Of a DNA stretch of 49,576 nucleotides, positions 1-8,547 are shown piece by piece. The stretch is from NCBI GenBank assembly GCA_022448345.1, contig JAKVCB010000013.1, forward strand, positions 1 to 49,576, written 5' to 3'. The DNA comes from Pirellulales bacterium (lineage in GTDB: Bacteria > Planctomycetota > Planctomycetia > Pirellulales > Lacipirellulaceae). The translations under genes and the position numbers were made by a program. Each line of letters opens with the position of its first letter. Position 1 is the first letter of the stretch. Below the pieces are notes generated by a model. That model had not been told where the DNA came from, did no database searches, and saw only the letters and a program-made list of their open reading frames with translations.

Positions 1-1362
1 GGCTGCTGGGGGTGGTGGTTTGGCGTCTTGGGGGGCGGCATGGGTGGCGGCGGTGGCAACACCATGGGCGCGAGCAATTCAGCCGGTGTCACTGTCGATG
101 CCAATGGTGTACTCCGCACCACCATTCAATCCGACCCAACCGGTCAACTCTCCTTTCAACGAGCCCGACAAGCATGGGCCCAGTTGGATACAGACATTCG
201 CGAATCAAGTAAATTGCGCAAAGTTTCGCTAACACGCTTGGAAAGCGTTCTTGCCCAGCGTCTCATCGCGGGCGGAAGTGCCGATGACCAGATGCAACAC
301 CTGGCCGGTCTGACCCGAATCGAATATGTCTTCTGCTATCCGGACACGGGTGAAATTGTCATCGCCGGCCCCGCCGAAGCATGGGGTCAAGCTCCCTCGG
401 GACGTGTGCTTGGCCTGCAGACGGGACAACCAACGTTGCTCCTGGAAGATCTGGCCGTTGCCCTGCGTCTCTTCGCACCTGGAAAGCACCAAAATGCACC
501 CCTTATCTACTGCTCGATCGACCCGACCGCTGATGGACTGGCACGGATGCAAAGCTTCCTAAAACAGTTTGGATCGCGCGCGACGCCAAATCAAACTCAA
601 TACATCGTCGAACAACTCCGTGACCGTCTTGGTAAACAGGTGATTACTATCGGCGGTGTTTCGGCAAACACCCACTTCGCACAAGTACTCGTAGAAGCGG
701 ACTATCGCATGAAATTGATCGGAATTGACCTGGAACAACCTCCGGTCCGCTTGAAGAGCTATGTCGATCGAGCCAACCCGGCTAAGGTCGCGCGGAATGC
801 CCTGGTGCGATGGTATTTTGTCCCCGATTACGAGTGTGTCAGGGTAAGCGACGACGCGTTGGCCATGAAGATCGAAGGCGATGGCGTCAAACTTGTTGGC
901 GAGGATGAGATTATTCAAGGTAACGGGCGCCGCAAGGGTACCAATTCACAAAACCGGGCAAGTAAGGCTTTCGTTCGGGCGTTCACCAAGATCTATCCCA
1001 AACTTTCTGAAAAAGCCCCAGTGTTCGCCCAACTCCGCAATTGTATTGATATGGCTGTGACCGCCGCATTTATCCAGCACCAGGACTACTACGGACTCGT
1101 CGGCTGGAAACCAGAAATTCTTTCGAATGAACAATCATATGCCGTGGAGACTTACATCGCACCGCTTGAAGTTGCTTCGGCAGTAAATGGCATGTGGAAA
1201 GGCACCAGGTTAGTGACACCCATTGGTGGTGGTGTACAGATTCGCGCCACCGAGGCCATTTCTCCCACCAACATTCTCGACGATGAAGACGGTTCTCTCG
1301 ACGCCGCCCGACTGGCCGTCGGCTTGGGTGAACTTGATCCTCAGCAGTGGTGGTGGGACTAA
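1..1362 (+). CDS. DUF1598 domain protein (5' end outside window)
   Basis: The reading frame is open from base 1, so the gene begins upstream; an internal ATG at 28 is probably not the true start. The first visible residues are a glycine/methionine-rich low-complexity stretch (GGGMGGGGG), typical of the linker after a signal peptide in planctomycete DUF1598 proteins. A long globular region of about 400 residues follows, ending in QQWWWD. No catalytic motif is recognisable, and the family has no known function; export is inferred from the low-complexity linker. The gene converges on the glycerate kinase with only 17 bases between stop codons. Family assignment is from overall resemblance. Confidence 0.75.
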   Translation, partial: GCWGWWFGVLGGGMGGGGGNTMGASNSAGVTVDANGVLRTTIQSDPTGQLSFQRARQAWAQLDTDIRESSKLRKVSLTRLESVLAQRLIAGGSADDQMQHLAGLTRIEYVFCYPDTGEIVIAGPAEAWGQAPSGRVLGLQTGQPTLLLEDLAVALRLFAPGKHQNAPLIYCSIDPTADGLARMQSFLKQFGSRATPNQTQYIVEQLRDRLGKQVITIGGVSANTHFAQVLVEADYRMKLIGIDLEQPPVRLKSYVDRANPAKVARNALVRWYFVPDYECVRVSDDALAMKIEGDGVKLVGEDEIIQGNGRRKGTNSQNRASKAFVRAFTKIYPKLSEKAPVFAQLRNCIDMAVTAAFIQHQDYYGLVGWKPEILSNEQSYAVETYIAPLEVASAVNGMWKGTRLVTPIGGGVQIRATEAISPTNILDDEDGSLDAARLAVGLGELDPQQWWWD

Positions 1363-1379
1363 CTACCAGCCAAGCCAGG

Positions 1380-2735
1380 CTAACGGGAGACCGTGACCAC
1401 GCGCAGGTCGCACACGTTCGTGTGGGTAGGCCCCGTCTTGAAAAGTCCGCCAGCTTTTTCAAAGAAGTGATAGGCGTCATTCCGTCGCAAGTGATCGGCT
1501 ACATCGAGCCCCTGAAACCGGGCAGTCCGCACAACCTGTTCGTCAATCCAGGCTCCGGCCGCATCGGTCGGACCATCTTCACCATCGGTCCCCCCTGCAA
1601 GCAGAACCACACCTTCGGATGGCTGCAATTTTTCGAGGGCAGCAAGTGCTAACTGTTGACTTCGCCCTCCCTTCCCTCGGAGGCTCTCGTTCACCAGTTG
1701 CACGACAGGCTCACCTCCGGTGATCAGGCAATCTGGCCCCGAATGGCAGCGCATTCGCTCGGCCATTTCCGCCAACTGTCGACCAACCTCCTCTGCCGGC
1801 CCTTCCGCCGCTGTGGCTCGGACCATGGCATGGGAATAGCCCCGCCGCTCGGCCTCAACTCCAGCCGCATTGACAGCCGTCCCGTTGTTGCCGATGACGA
1901 AGTTTACAAACCGCGTGTCGCTCTCCGCTTCATTCCAAGGCTGGTCCTGTGACGAACTGCTATGAAGATATTTGGCGATCGATTGGATATCCGGATCGTT
2001 GAGCAGCTTGAACTCCTCAAGCACATCGAGCGCATCCTGCGCACACCTGTGACCAAGGACTGTTGGACCCGAGGAAATCGCTTCCAGCGGGTCTCCCAAC
2101 ACATCAGAAATAATCAGCGTGCTCAAATGCCCGGCTCCGCAAGCGCGAGCCAGCCCGCCTCCTTTCACCAGGCTGATCTGCCGCCGCACGGTGTTGAGTT
2201 GCTCGATGTTTGCCCCTGCAGCACTGAGTAACTGTGTGACCCGAACCTTCTCTGCGAGCGAAACCTCTGGAACAGGAGCAACCAACAGTGCCGACCCCCC
2301 CCCGGCAATCAAACAAATACAAAGATCCTCAGGCCCCAATGCCGAGACAATCTTGAGAATCTCACGTGTCCCCTTCACACCTTCGGGACGAGGCTCATTG
2401 ACTCCGCTGGGCCGACCTGCATGCAGCCGAATGCGCCTGGTCGGCACCATGCAGTCGGCCGGTACATTGACCCAACCGTGAACCTCTTTTTCGGCCAACA
2501 GGGCCGTGCCCAGACTTGCTTCGCACGCCACCGCCATAGCACCGGCCGCTTTGCCAGCACCCACAATGGCAATTTTGCGCACCTTTTCCAGGTCAAACTG
2601 CTGTTCACCAACAAAAAGCCTGTTCCCGTCGACACGCAAGTGGGCGGGAATCAGCCGCTCTGGCATGACCGCATCAACACCTGCTTGCCAAATGTGTTGG
2701 GCGTCCTCAAGAAGTTGGTTCGGCTCGCGTTGCAT
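1380..2735 (-). CDS. gckA: Glycerate 2-kinase, type II (DUF4147 + MOFRL)
   Basis: This enzyme phosphorylates D-glycerate with ATP to 2-phosphoglycerate, feeding glyoxylate/serine-derived carbon into glycolysis. The 451-residue length is normal for the GckA/TtuD family. Residues 59-67 (GAGKAAGAM) form the N-terminal glycine-rich motif. Further landmarks are the LIAGGGSALL segment, NTVRRQISLVKGGGLA, and SDVLGDPLEAISSGPT near residue 210. The C-terminal MOFRL domain carries LLAGGTDGEDGPTDAAGA and ends with TGPTHTNVCDL. It lies 8 bases downstream of the large secreted protein at 2744-5632, so the two are probably cotranscribed. No Shine-Dalgarno sequence is visible before its ATG, which would fit translational coupling. 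Glycolate oxidase genes at 31.6-35.8 kb could supply the same pathway. Confidence 0.92.
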   Translation of the reverse strand: MQREPNQLLEDAQHIWQAGVDAVMPERLIPAHLRVDGNRLFVGEQQFDLEKVRKIAIVGAGKAAGAMAVACEASLGTALLAEKEVHGWVNVPADCMVPTRRIRLHAGRPSGVNEPRPEGVKGTREILKIVSALGPEDLCICLIAGGGSALLVAPVPEVSLAEKVRVTQLLSAAGANIEQLNTVRRQISLVKGGGLARACGAGHLSTLIISDVLGDPLEAISSGPTVLGHRCAQDALDVLEEFKLLNDPDIQSIAKYLHSSSSQDQPWNEAESDTRFVNFVIGNNGTAVNAAGVEAERRGYSHAMVRATAAEGPAEEVGRQLAEMAERMRCHSGPDCLITGGEPVVQLVNESLRGKGGRSQQLALAALEKLQPSEGVVLLAGGTDGEDGPTDAAGAWIDEQVVRTARFQGLDVADHLRRNDAYHFFEKAGGLFKTGPTHTNVCDLRVVTVSR

Positions 2736-2743
2736 ACGGACAA

Positions 2744-5632
2744 TTATCTCAACTTTGGCCCGTCAAACAATGGCTGTGCCGGCCGCACAGCTGTCGGCAA
2801 GGGCCGAGTCGTGACCGGCAATGATTCTCGACGGACCGGCGGCACCGCAGGCGCCAGTGGACGAACCATGATCGCGTCGAGCCGGACCTTCCCAAAACCG
2901 TGCAAGGCAAACGTCATTTGAAAGTTCGTCGACGCGGGAACGTGTCGGACAATGCGAAAAAGTTGCCAACCGTCGGTCTTGCGTATGCGGAGCGAAAGGT
3001 CTGATCCACCGAGGTTATCGACCACCTGCAAACCATCGGCATGGCCGGTGATCGGTTCGTCAATACGAACCCAGCCCGTTACCTCCACCATCTCACCTTC
3101 TTGAACGGGAACCGGTGGAGATGTGACCCATACGGGTGTTTCGGCAAGGAGGGTAGAAGGTTCTGCCTGGGAGCTCGGCCAGGTGGTCATGGCAAGACAA
3201 TACGACCCGTGATAAGGCGCATCGCCAACCAACTCCACCCGGGAAACAGCCTCTGGCACCTCTCTTGTCACGTGTTTCCAGCCAAAACGGACAATTTGGT
3301 CCAGGTCCTCAAAATCACCGCCGTAAAGCTGGTTGGCCTCTTTTTTTCGCGATGCAATCGCCGCCCTCAATGTCGCAATGCTACCAACCGTGTCGAGTCC
3401 AGTCGTTATTGGATCGCTTGTCACAGTGGACTCCGTACCGTTAGCGGCAGTCTGTCGCTTGAAAGAACGGTCAAGCTGCTGGTCCGCCGCGATTGCTGCT
3501 GTATAGGCACCAGGATAGTCCTTCCCCGTCGCCAAAGCATTCGCTTCTGTGATATGCTCGTGTGCAGCAACCAAAAATTTGTCTTGCGTGTTTCCTGCTT
3601 GCTGACGGAGAGCAACCAATCGGAGTGTCGCCAGTTCACAACGCAACCGCGCGCTCTGGGCAGCCATTCGGGCGGTCTGTTGTCGTAAGGACCGAATCGC
3701 ACGCGGATTCTCGGTAAGTACAATCAAGCCCTCACTGAGCGGCGCGTATTGGACCTGAATTCCACCTGCCACCCGTTTGTGAACCAGCGGTAACAGGTTG
3801 GCCGGAGTGAGCTCGAACACTTGATTTGATTCAGGGACGCCAGGCACAACAAGAGTCAATCGCGGGGACTTCTGGCTGTCATCCAGGCCATTGGTTGGAG
3901 ACGACCATTCCATTGGAATGACCACGTGCGCTTGCTCAACCTGTACAACGCTGGCCGTCCAGGCGGGATTGCTGCAGGTTGCCATTCCCGTGACGCGACC
4001 ACCCGCCAGCCACGGTGCAATCAATTGCAACTGCAAATTCATCAAGGTCAAGGCGGCGACTCTCCGCTGAACAGCTGGCACTGTTGGCTGATGGAGCGAA
4101 TCCTCTGAGCGAATCACCAACCCACCACAGCCACTGGTAATGGCGAGCTTCACCAACGCGTCAATTTGCCGCTCGTCGATAAGCAAATCAGCACGGTCAA
4201 TGACTCCTCCCATCGCGGCCATCGTCTGCTCGCAGGCAAGCCCGTTCGGCGTCAAATCGAGACGACACCAACTGGGAACACCCGGCTCAACCAGGGCTCG
4301 CTGCTGCCGAAACCATTCCGCGTGTTCCTGCAACCGCACTTGCGAACCGCCAAACCACCGCCCCAAGACCAATGCATCAATGAACCGACAGTCATATTCC
4401 CGCACACCAGGAGGTTCCATCAACACAGGGCGATTCAGCTGGGCGTCCCAGTTGCGAACACTTTCTATCCACGGGTGTCGCTGGCCGGGTGGGATTAAAG
4501 CGGCTTCTAAATCAAAATACCATCCGAGAATCCGACGCACATTGGCTGCATCAGGAATCTTTCCCTCGGCAAGTTGCTCAGGTGAAGGTGGCGGACTCAG
4601 TAGCCAAAGATTTCGAGCGGTGGCCTCCCGCTGCATTGCCGTGGTGGGAAAAGTATCCAGCAAGACCGTGTTGAATCCCAGCCCGGCAAGCCACGACAGT
4701 GGCTCACCATTGTGTGCAATGACGCGAGGAAAAAAGGGCCGTCCGTCTACCAACAGCCTCGTCCCGTACAATTCCACCCGTCCCGCCAGATGCCTGCTGG
4801 ATGCGGAGGGAGCCTGCGGTGCCTCGGGCGACCAGCCTACTTGCAAAATGTCAGGTTGCGACTGAGGTATCTTTTTCTCATCCTTGGGGAAATCTGAGGG
4901 CGTTTCTTTTGGCCGATCGTCGAACAAAACTCCCTCAAGCTGCAAGTCATTGGTGACCACCCGGGTTCCGCCGGGACCACCCGGTACAACCAGTCGCAAG
5001 TGGCTGAGGTGTGCTTCATGTGGGTCGATTTCTTTGCGCTTCGTCACACGCAACGTCCGGACGCGCCGTTTCAAAAGTTCAGGCAGATTGATTAATTCCA
5101 AAAGTTGCCACTCTCCCACATCACGGTACTGCGTACCGACCACCTCCAGTTCAAGGGGGAGTCCCGTCTCTGGATCATGCTCTCGGGGTAGCACTGCCGT
5201 AGCGGCAAGCGCCAGGCCCATTCGATTCGATCGCACCCAAACTTCAGCCTTGAGTTCGTCGAGAACCGGAGCTCGCCCCACTGCGATTTGTAGTCGGACA
5301 GATGTCCCCCCTGAGGCAAAGACCAAAATGCTTTCTGCCCCGGTGGACGACTTTTGTTGATCCTCGACCACTACGACACTTTGCTCGGCGACGGCGTCGT
5401 GTGCGGCGACATCGACAGCCCGCCAGACGACCTCTGGGCCGTCAAAGCTTTCCTGAAAAGCAGGGTTCGTGGCATGGACACCTCCCACCAGCAGCAGGAA
5501 AGGCTGAATCAGCCCGATGAGCAAGCTGACACGTCCAGACCACCCTGGTGTCGGCCCGTAAAACGACTGCCTGGCGGGAACCATTTTCGTGGCGAATGCC
5601 ATTGGACGAATCCCATTTAGGAACCACCCCAT
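2744..5632 (-). CDS. Large secreted protein, possible glycoside-hydrolase-like core
   Basis: About 960 residues with no confidently recognised family. The frame extends to a TTG at 5704, but ATGs at 5632 and 5602 are better starts because they place a hydrophobic segment (LLIGLIQPFLLLVGG, then HA before TNPAF) as a signal peptide with a long basic n-region. The N-terminal third looks like a beta-sandwich ('FQESFDGPEVVWRAVD', 'RLQIAVG'). A central part, with VELYGTRLLVDGRPFFPRV then a TIM-barrel-like run including LAGLGFNTVLLDTF, resembles the substrate-domain entry of family 2/42-like glycoside hydrolases. A second carbohydrate-binding-like sandwich precedes a proline-rich C-terminus. No catalytic glutamate pair can be fixed by eye. 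It precedes glycerate kinase in the same unit. Confidence 0.6.
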   Translation of the reverse strand: MGWFLNGIRPMAFATKMVPARQSFYGPTPGWSGRVSLLIGLIQPFLLLVGGVHATNPAFQESFDGPEVVWRAVDVAAHDAVAEQSVVVVEDQQKSSTGAESILVFASGGTSVRLQIAVGRAPVLDELKAEVWVRSNRMGLALAATAVLPREHDPETGLPLELEVVGTQYRDVGEWQLLELINLPELLKRRVRTLRVTKRKEIDPHEAHLSHLRLVVPGGPGGTRVVTNDLQLEGVLFDDRPKETPSDFPKDEKKIPQSQPDILQVGWSPEAPQAPSASSRHLAGRVELYGTRLLVDGRPFFPRVIAHNGEPLSWLAGLGFNTVLLDTFPTTAMQREATARNLWLLSPPPSPEQLAEGKIPDAANVRRILGWYFDLEAALIPPGQRHPWIESVRNWDAQLNRPVLMEPPGVREYDCRFIDALVLGRWFGGSQVRLQEHAEWFRQQRALVEPGVPSWCRLDLTPNGLACEQTMAAMGGVIDRADLLIDERQIDALVKLAITSGCGGLVIRSEDSLHQPTVPAVQRRVAALTLMNLQLQLIAPWLAGGRVTGMATCSNPAWTASVVQVEQAHVVIPMEWSSPTNGLDDSQKSPRLTLVVPGVPESNQVFELTPANLLPLVHKRVAGGIQVQYAPLSEGLIVLTENPRAIRSLRQQTARMAAQSARLRCELATLRLVALRQQAGNTQDKFLVAAHEHITEANALATGKDYPGAYTAAIAADQQLDRSFKRQTAANGTESTVTSDPITTGLDTVGSIATLRAAIASRKKEANQLYGGDFEDLDQIVRFGWKHVTREVPEAVSRVELVGDAPYHGSYCLAMTTWPSSQAEPSTLLAETPVWVTSPPVPVQEGEMVEVTGWVRIDEPITGHADGLQVVDNLGGSDLSLRIRKTDGWQLFRIVRHVPASTNFQMTFALHGFGKVRLDAIMVRPLAPAVPPVRRESLPVTTRPLPTAVRPAQPLFDGPKLR

Positions 5633-5942
5633 GAACCCCACAATTCGAGGGGCCCTGGCAGGGTGAGAGAAATGAACGACCGACAGGATCGAATGTGGTA
5701 GCAAAACAACATGGCAAAAATCGACGTAAGCCGTTCTTGTAACAGCATTTCGGGCATCGGACCAGGGCGGTTGTCCTGCTTGAACATCATCGCTCCCAGA
5801 AGAAATATCCCAGAACCAAAGGGCCCAATAGCTGCAAGTTGTTTCCCAATCACAAGTTACGAAATGGCCGCAGGCTTAACGATTCGCTTTGGCGCGGCAT
5901 GTGCAGTTGAGGGAGTCGTTACACACCCTGGAGATCCACCTC

Positions 5943-6233
5943 ATGACTGAACTTCCCAAGCCCATCCGTGACGACCATGACCCCCTTCCCAATGACGTGC
6001 AGCAATTGATTGAAGCCGTAGGTCGCCTGCCAGAGGCCCACCAACCCGAGTTTAGCCGGTTGTTGGACAGTATCATCGCCAGCACCACGCGACGTCGGCG
6101 GGTGATGGCCCTGGTCCAAGATGCTCTTAGTCAATTGCGACTTGATATGAAATACTTGATGTTCGATTTGGAAGCCACCCGGCGAGAGCGCGACGAATAC
6201 CTCACAAACCTTGATCAAGAGGCAGGCAACTAG
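5943..6233 (+). CDS. Conserved small planctomycete protein, unknown function
   Basis: A 96-residue acidic/basic, predicted all-helical protein. The frame could start at an ATG at 5889, but the ATG at 5943 gives the compact MTELPKPIRDD start. The core (LPEAHQPEFSRLLDSIIAST, a TTRRRR basic patch, then ALSQLRLDMKYLMFDLEATR) resembles a small family I associate with planctomycetes, where it is sometimes labelled a transcriptional regulator. No DNA-binding motif is convincing here. It ends 238 bases before the kinase at 6472 and could share its transcript. The function is unknown. Confidence 0.6.
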   Translation: MTELPKPIRDDHDPLPNDVQQLIEAVGRLPEAHQPEFSRLLDSIIASTTRRRRVMALVQDALSQLRLDMKYLMFDLEATRRERDEYLTNLDQEAGN

Positions 6234-6471
6234 CTGTAGTGTTATACGCCAAGGTGGTGGGGACGATTTAAAAACCACCCCAGAGACAACCAACTGGCAC
6301 CAATTGCAATGCAGGAAATCCCCCGTAAAATTAGGGGACCGAACTTATCCTGAGCCCTCCGCGTGGCTGGCCCGTCTCTGTCCAAGTACCGACAAGCCAT
6401 TGGAGCCAGCACGTCTGCTGAAATTTAGATAAGATCATCGTGTTTTCCATGCATTCAGGTCGCAGTGTGTC

Positions 6472-7962
6472 ATGGCCACCATTACATCCGCTGAGCAATT
6501 AGGCCAGCATACCATCGATCTAAACCTTGTCGACGAATCACAGCTCCAGTCGGTCTGGAGCGAGTTGGGTACGCGTAACATTTCGTTGACGGAATTCCAA
6601 CAGGAACTTCTCCGCCGCAACCTGCTGACCAACTATCAAGTCGATCGCCTCCTGCGCGGTCTCCGAACAGGTTTTTTCTACGGCGATTACAAAGTTCTTT
6701 ACAATGTAGGCTCAGGTACCTTTGCCCGCGTGTTTCGTGCCACGCACCAAATTACAGGCAAACTTTTTGCGGTCAAAGTACTCCGCAATCGATTCAGCAA
6801 CCCGCAAGCGAATCCTCAAAACTCTGATACTATTGAGTCCTTCCACCGCGAAGGTGAATTGGGTAGCTCACTCGACCATCCCAACATTGTGCGAATCCAC
6901 GAAGTTGTTTCACAAGTCGGCATGCACTACTTGGTGATGGACTTCATTGAAGGACAAAACCTGCGGGAGTTTCACCGCGCGCGAAGAAAGTTTGATCCGA
7001 TCGAAGCGGCCCATATTGTAGAAGGGATTCTCTCTGGTCTGAACTATGCGTTTCAAAAAGGCATCACCCATCGCGACTTAAAAATGTCCAACGTGCTTGT
7101 TTCTAGCGAAGGGCAAGCAAAGCTTGTTGATTTTGGTTTGGCTGGCCGGGATGCCAGCTTCGGCGAAGAAGCATTGATAGCACAACGAACGATCGATTAC
7201 GCAGGCCTTGAACGATCTACAGGCGTTCGCAGGGACGATACGCGGAGCGATATATTTTTCAGCGGCTGCATCTTTTACCAGTTGCTGACCGGTTTCCCGC
7301 CACTGTCGGAAACAAGTGATCGGGTGCAACGGCTTAGCAAATCGCGGTATCAAGATATCAAACCGATTCGCGAACTGATGCCTGACATACCACCAGCCCT
7401 GGCAATGATTCTGAATAAAGCCATTGATTTTGATCCGCAACAGCGCTACCAGACTCCGGGAGACATGCTGATCGATCTCAAACTCGCTTTAAAACGAACT
7501 ATACGTGATTCCGACTTAAAAACACGCGAAAGTAAAACCCCTGCATCCGATCAAGAGGGAATTGGCGAAGACGGACAACCTCGTCGCATTATGATCGTTG
7601 AATCCGATGGAAAAATGCAGGATGTCTTTCGCCAGCTGTTCAAGAAAAATGGCTATCGAGTCCTTGTTGCGAGTGACCCGCATCGGGCTTTAGAACGTTT
7701 TTTCGACGATCCCAATGCGGCCGACGTGATGCTCTTTTCCTCCGCTGCCATCGGCCAATCAGCGGTTGAAGTCTTCAACCTTTTCGGCCAGGAGATCGCC
7801 ACCCGCGATGTACCTGCTGTATTGCTTTTGGGGCAACAACATCACGACTGGGAAAGCGAAGCCCAGGTGGGAAAACAGCGGACCGTTGCAAAAATGCCCA
7901 TCAAGCCACGTCAACTTCGTGAAGTTATTCGAAAGGTTGTACCCAAACAAACCAAACCGTGA
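6472..7962 (+). CDS. Serine/threonine kinase with C-terminal degenerate receiver domain
   Basis: A 496-residue, apparently cytoplasmic Hanks-type kinase without a membrane segment. Residues 1-65 form a helical N-terminal region (SLTEFQQELLRRNLLTNYQ) found before the kinase domain in many planctomycete kinases. The glycine loop is VGSGTFARVF (79-88), the ATP-anchoring lysine is K102, the catalytic loop is HRDLKMSN (200-207) and DFG is at 220-222. The usual APE motif is replaced by GLE (245-247). Residues 373-496 have a response-regulator fold signature: IMIVESDG at the start and PIKPRQL with conserved K478 at the end. The phosphoacceptor aspartate position reads VMLFSS (419-424), so phosphorylation there is unlikely. 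The likely role is signal transduction with a pseudo-receiver; the substrate is unknown. Confidence 0.92.
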   Translation: MATITSAEQLGQHTIDLNLVDESQLQSVWSELGTRNISLTEFQQELLRRNLLTNYQVDRLLRGLRTGFFYGDYKVLYNVGSGTFARVFRATHQITGKLFAVKVLRNRFSNPQANPQNSDTIESFHREGELGSSLDHPNIVRIHEVVSQVGMHYLVMDFIEGQNLREFHRARRKFDPIEAAHIVEGILSGLNYAFQKGITHRDLKMSNVLVSSEGQAKLVDFGLAGRDASFGEEALIAQRTIDYAGLERSTGVRRDDTRSDIFFSGCIFYQLLTGFPPLSETSDRVQRLSKSRYQDIKPIRELMPDIPPALAMILNKAIDFDPQQRYQTPGDMLIDLKLALKRTIRDSDLKTRESKTPASDQEGIGEDGQPRRIMIVESDGKMQDVFRQLFKKNGYRVLVASDPHRALERFFDDPNAADVMLFSSAAIGQSAVEVFNLFGQEIATRDVPAVLLLGQQHHDWESEAQVGKQRTVAKMPIKPRQLREVIRKVVPKQTKP

Positions 7963-8030
7963 GTTGATCTTGCAGATGCCTGCCGATAGTAACGGCCGGT
8001 CAACAGAACCACATCCGTTGCCATAACTCG

Positions 8031-8474
8031 TTACGTTGCCTGTTCAAGTTCACCAATCTTGTCGATTCGTCGTTTGTGCCGCCCCCCCTCGAAATCTGTC
8101 TCCATCCAGGTCTGAACCACCCGATCGACCGTGTTCATACTCAACAAGTCACCGGAGAGGCACAACACATTGAGATCGTTGTGTTGACGGCTCAATTTTG
8201 CCGAGACCTCATCGACACAGGGAGCTGCCCGCACACCAGAAAACTTGTTGGCGACGATCGCCATCCCAATCCCTGTACCACAAATTAGAATTCCTCGGTC
8301 GGCCTCTCCCTCACTCACTTTGCGCGCCACCGAAGCGGCAAAATCAGGATAGTCGACGCTGTCGTCGCTGAAGGGTCCCTCGTCACTGACATCACACCCA
8401 ATCGAGTTGAGTTGCGAGATGATCCTCTCTTTCAGGAGATAGCCGCGATGATCACTTGCAATTGCTATTCGCAT
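8031..8474 (-). CDS. rpiB: Ribose-5-phosphate isomerase B
   Basis: Interconverts ribose 5-phosphate and ribulose 5-phosphate in the pentose phosphate pathway. The start at 8474 (MRIAIASDHRG) gives 147 residues, the normal size; upstream in-frame extension is not family-like. Visible landmarks are SDHRG (7-11), the DYPDFA segment (41-46), active-site C65 in ILICGTGIGM, and RQHNDLNVLC (97-105) with the conserved His-Asn. It lies 73 bases downstream of the Sua5/phosphatase fusion on the same strand, paralleling Bacillus subtilis ywlC-ywlE-ywlF, in which ywlF is rpiB. Confidence 0.95.
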   Translation of the reverse strand: MRIAIASDHRGYLLKERIISQLNSIGCDVSDEGPFSDDSVDYPDFAASVARKVSEGEADRGILICGTGIGMAIVANKFSGVRAAPCVDEVSAKLSRQHNDLNVLCLSGDLLSMNTVDRVVQTWMETDFEGGRHKRRIDKIGELEQAT

Positions 8475-8547
8475 GGCGCTTTTCCTATCGTCTTTGGCTG
8501 TAATCCTATAGCCTCTTCGCCCGAAATCTTTCACCACAGTTTGCAGC

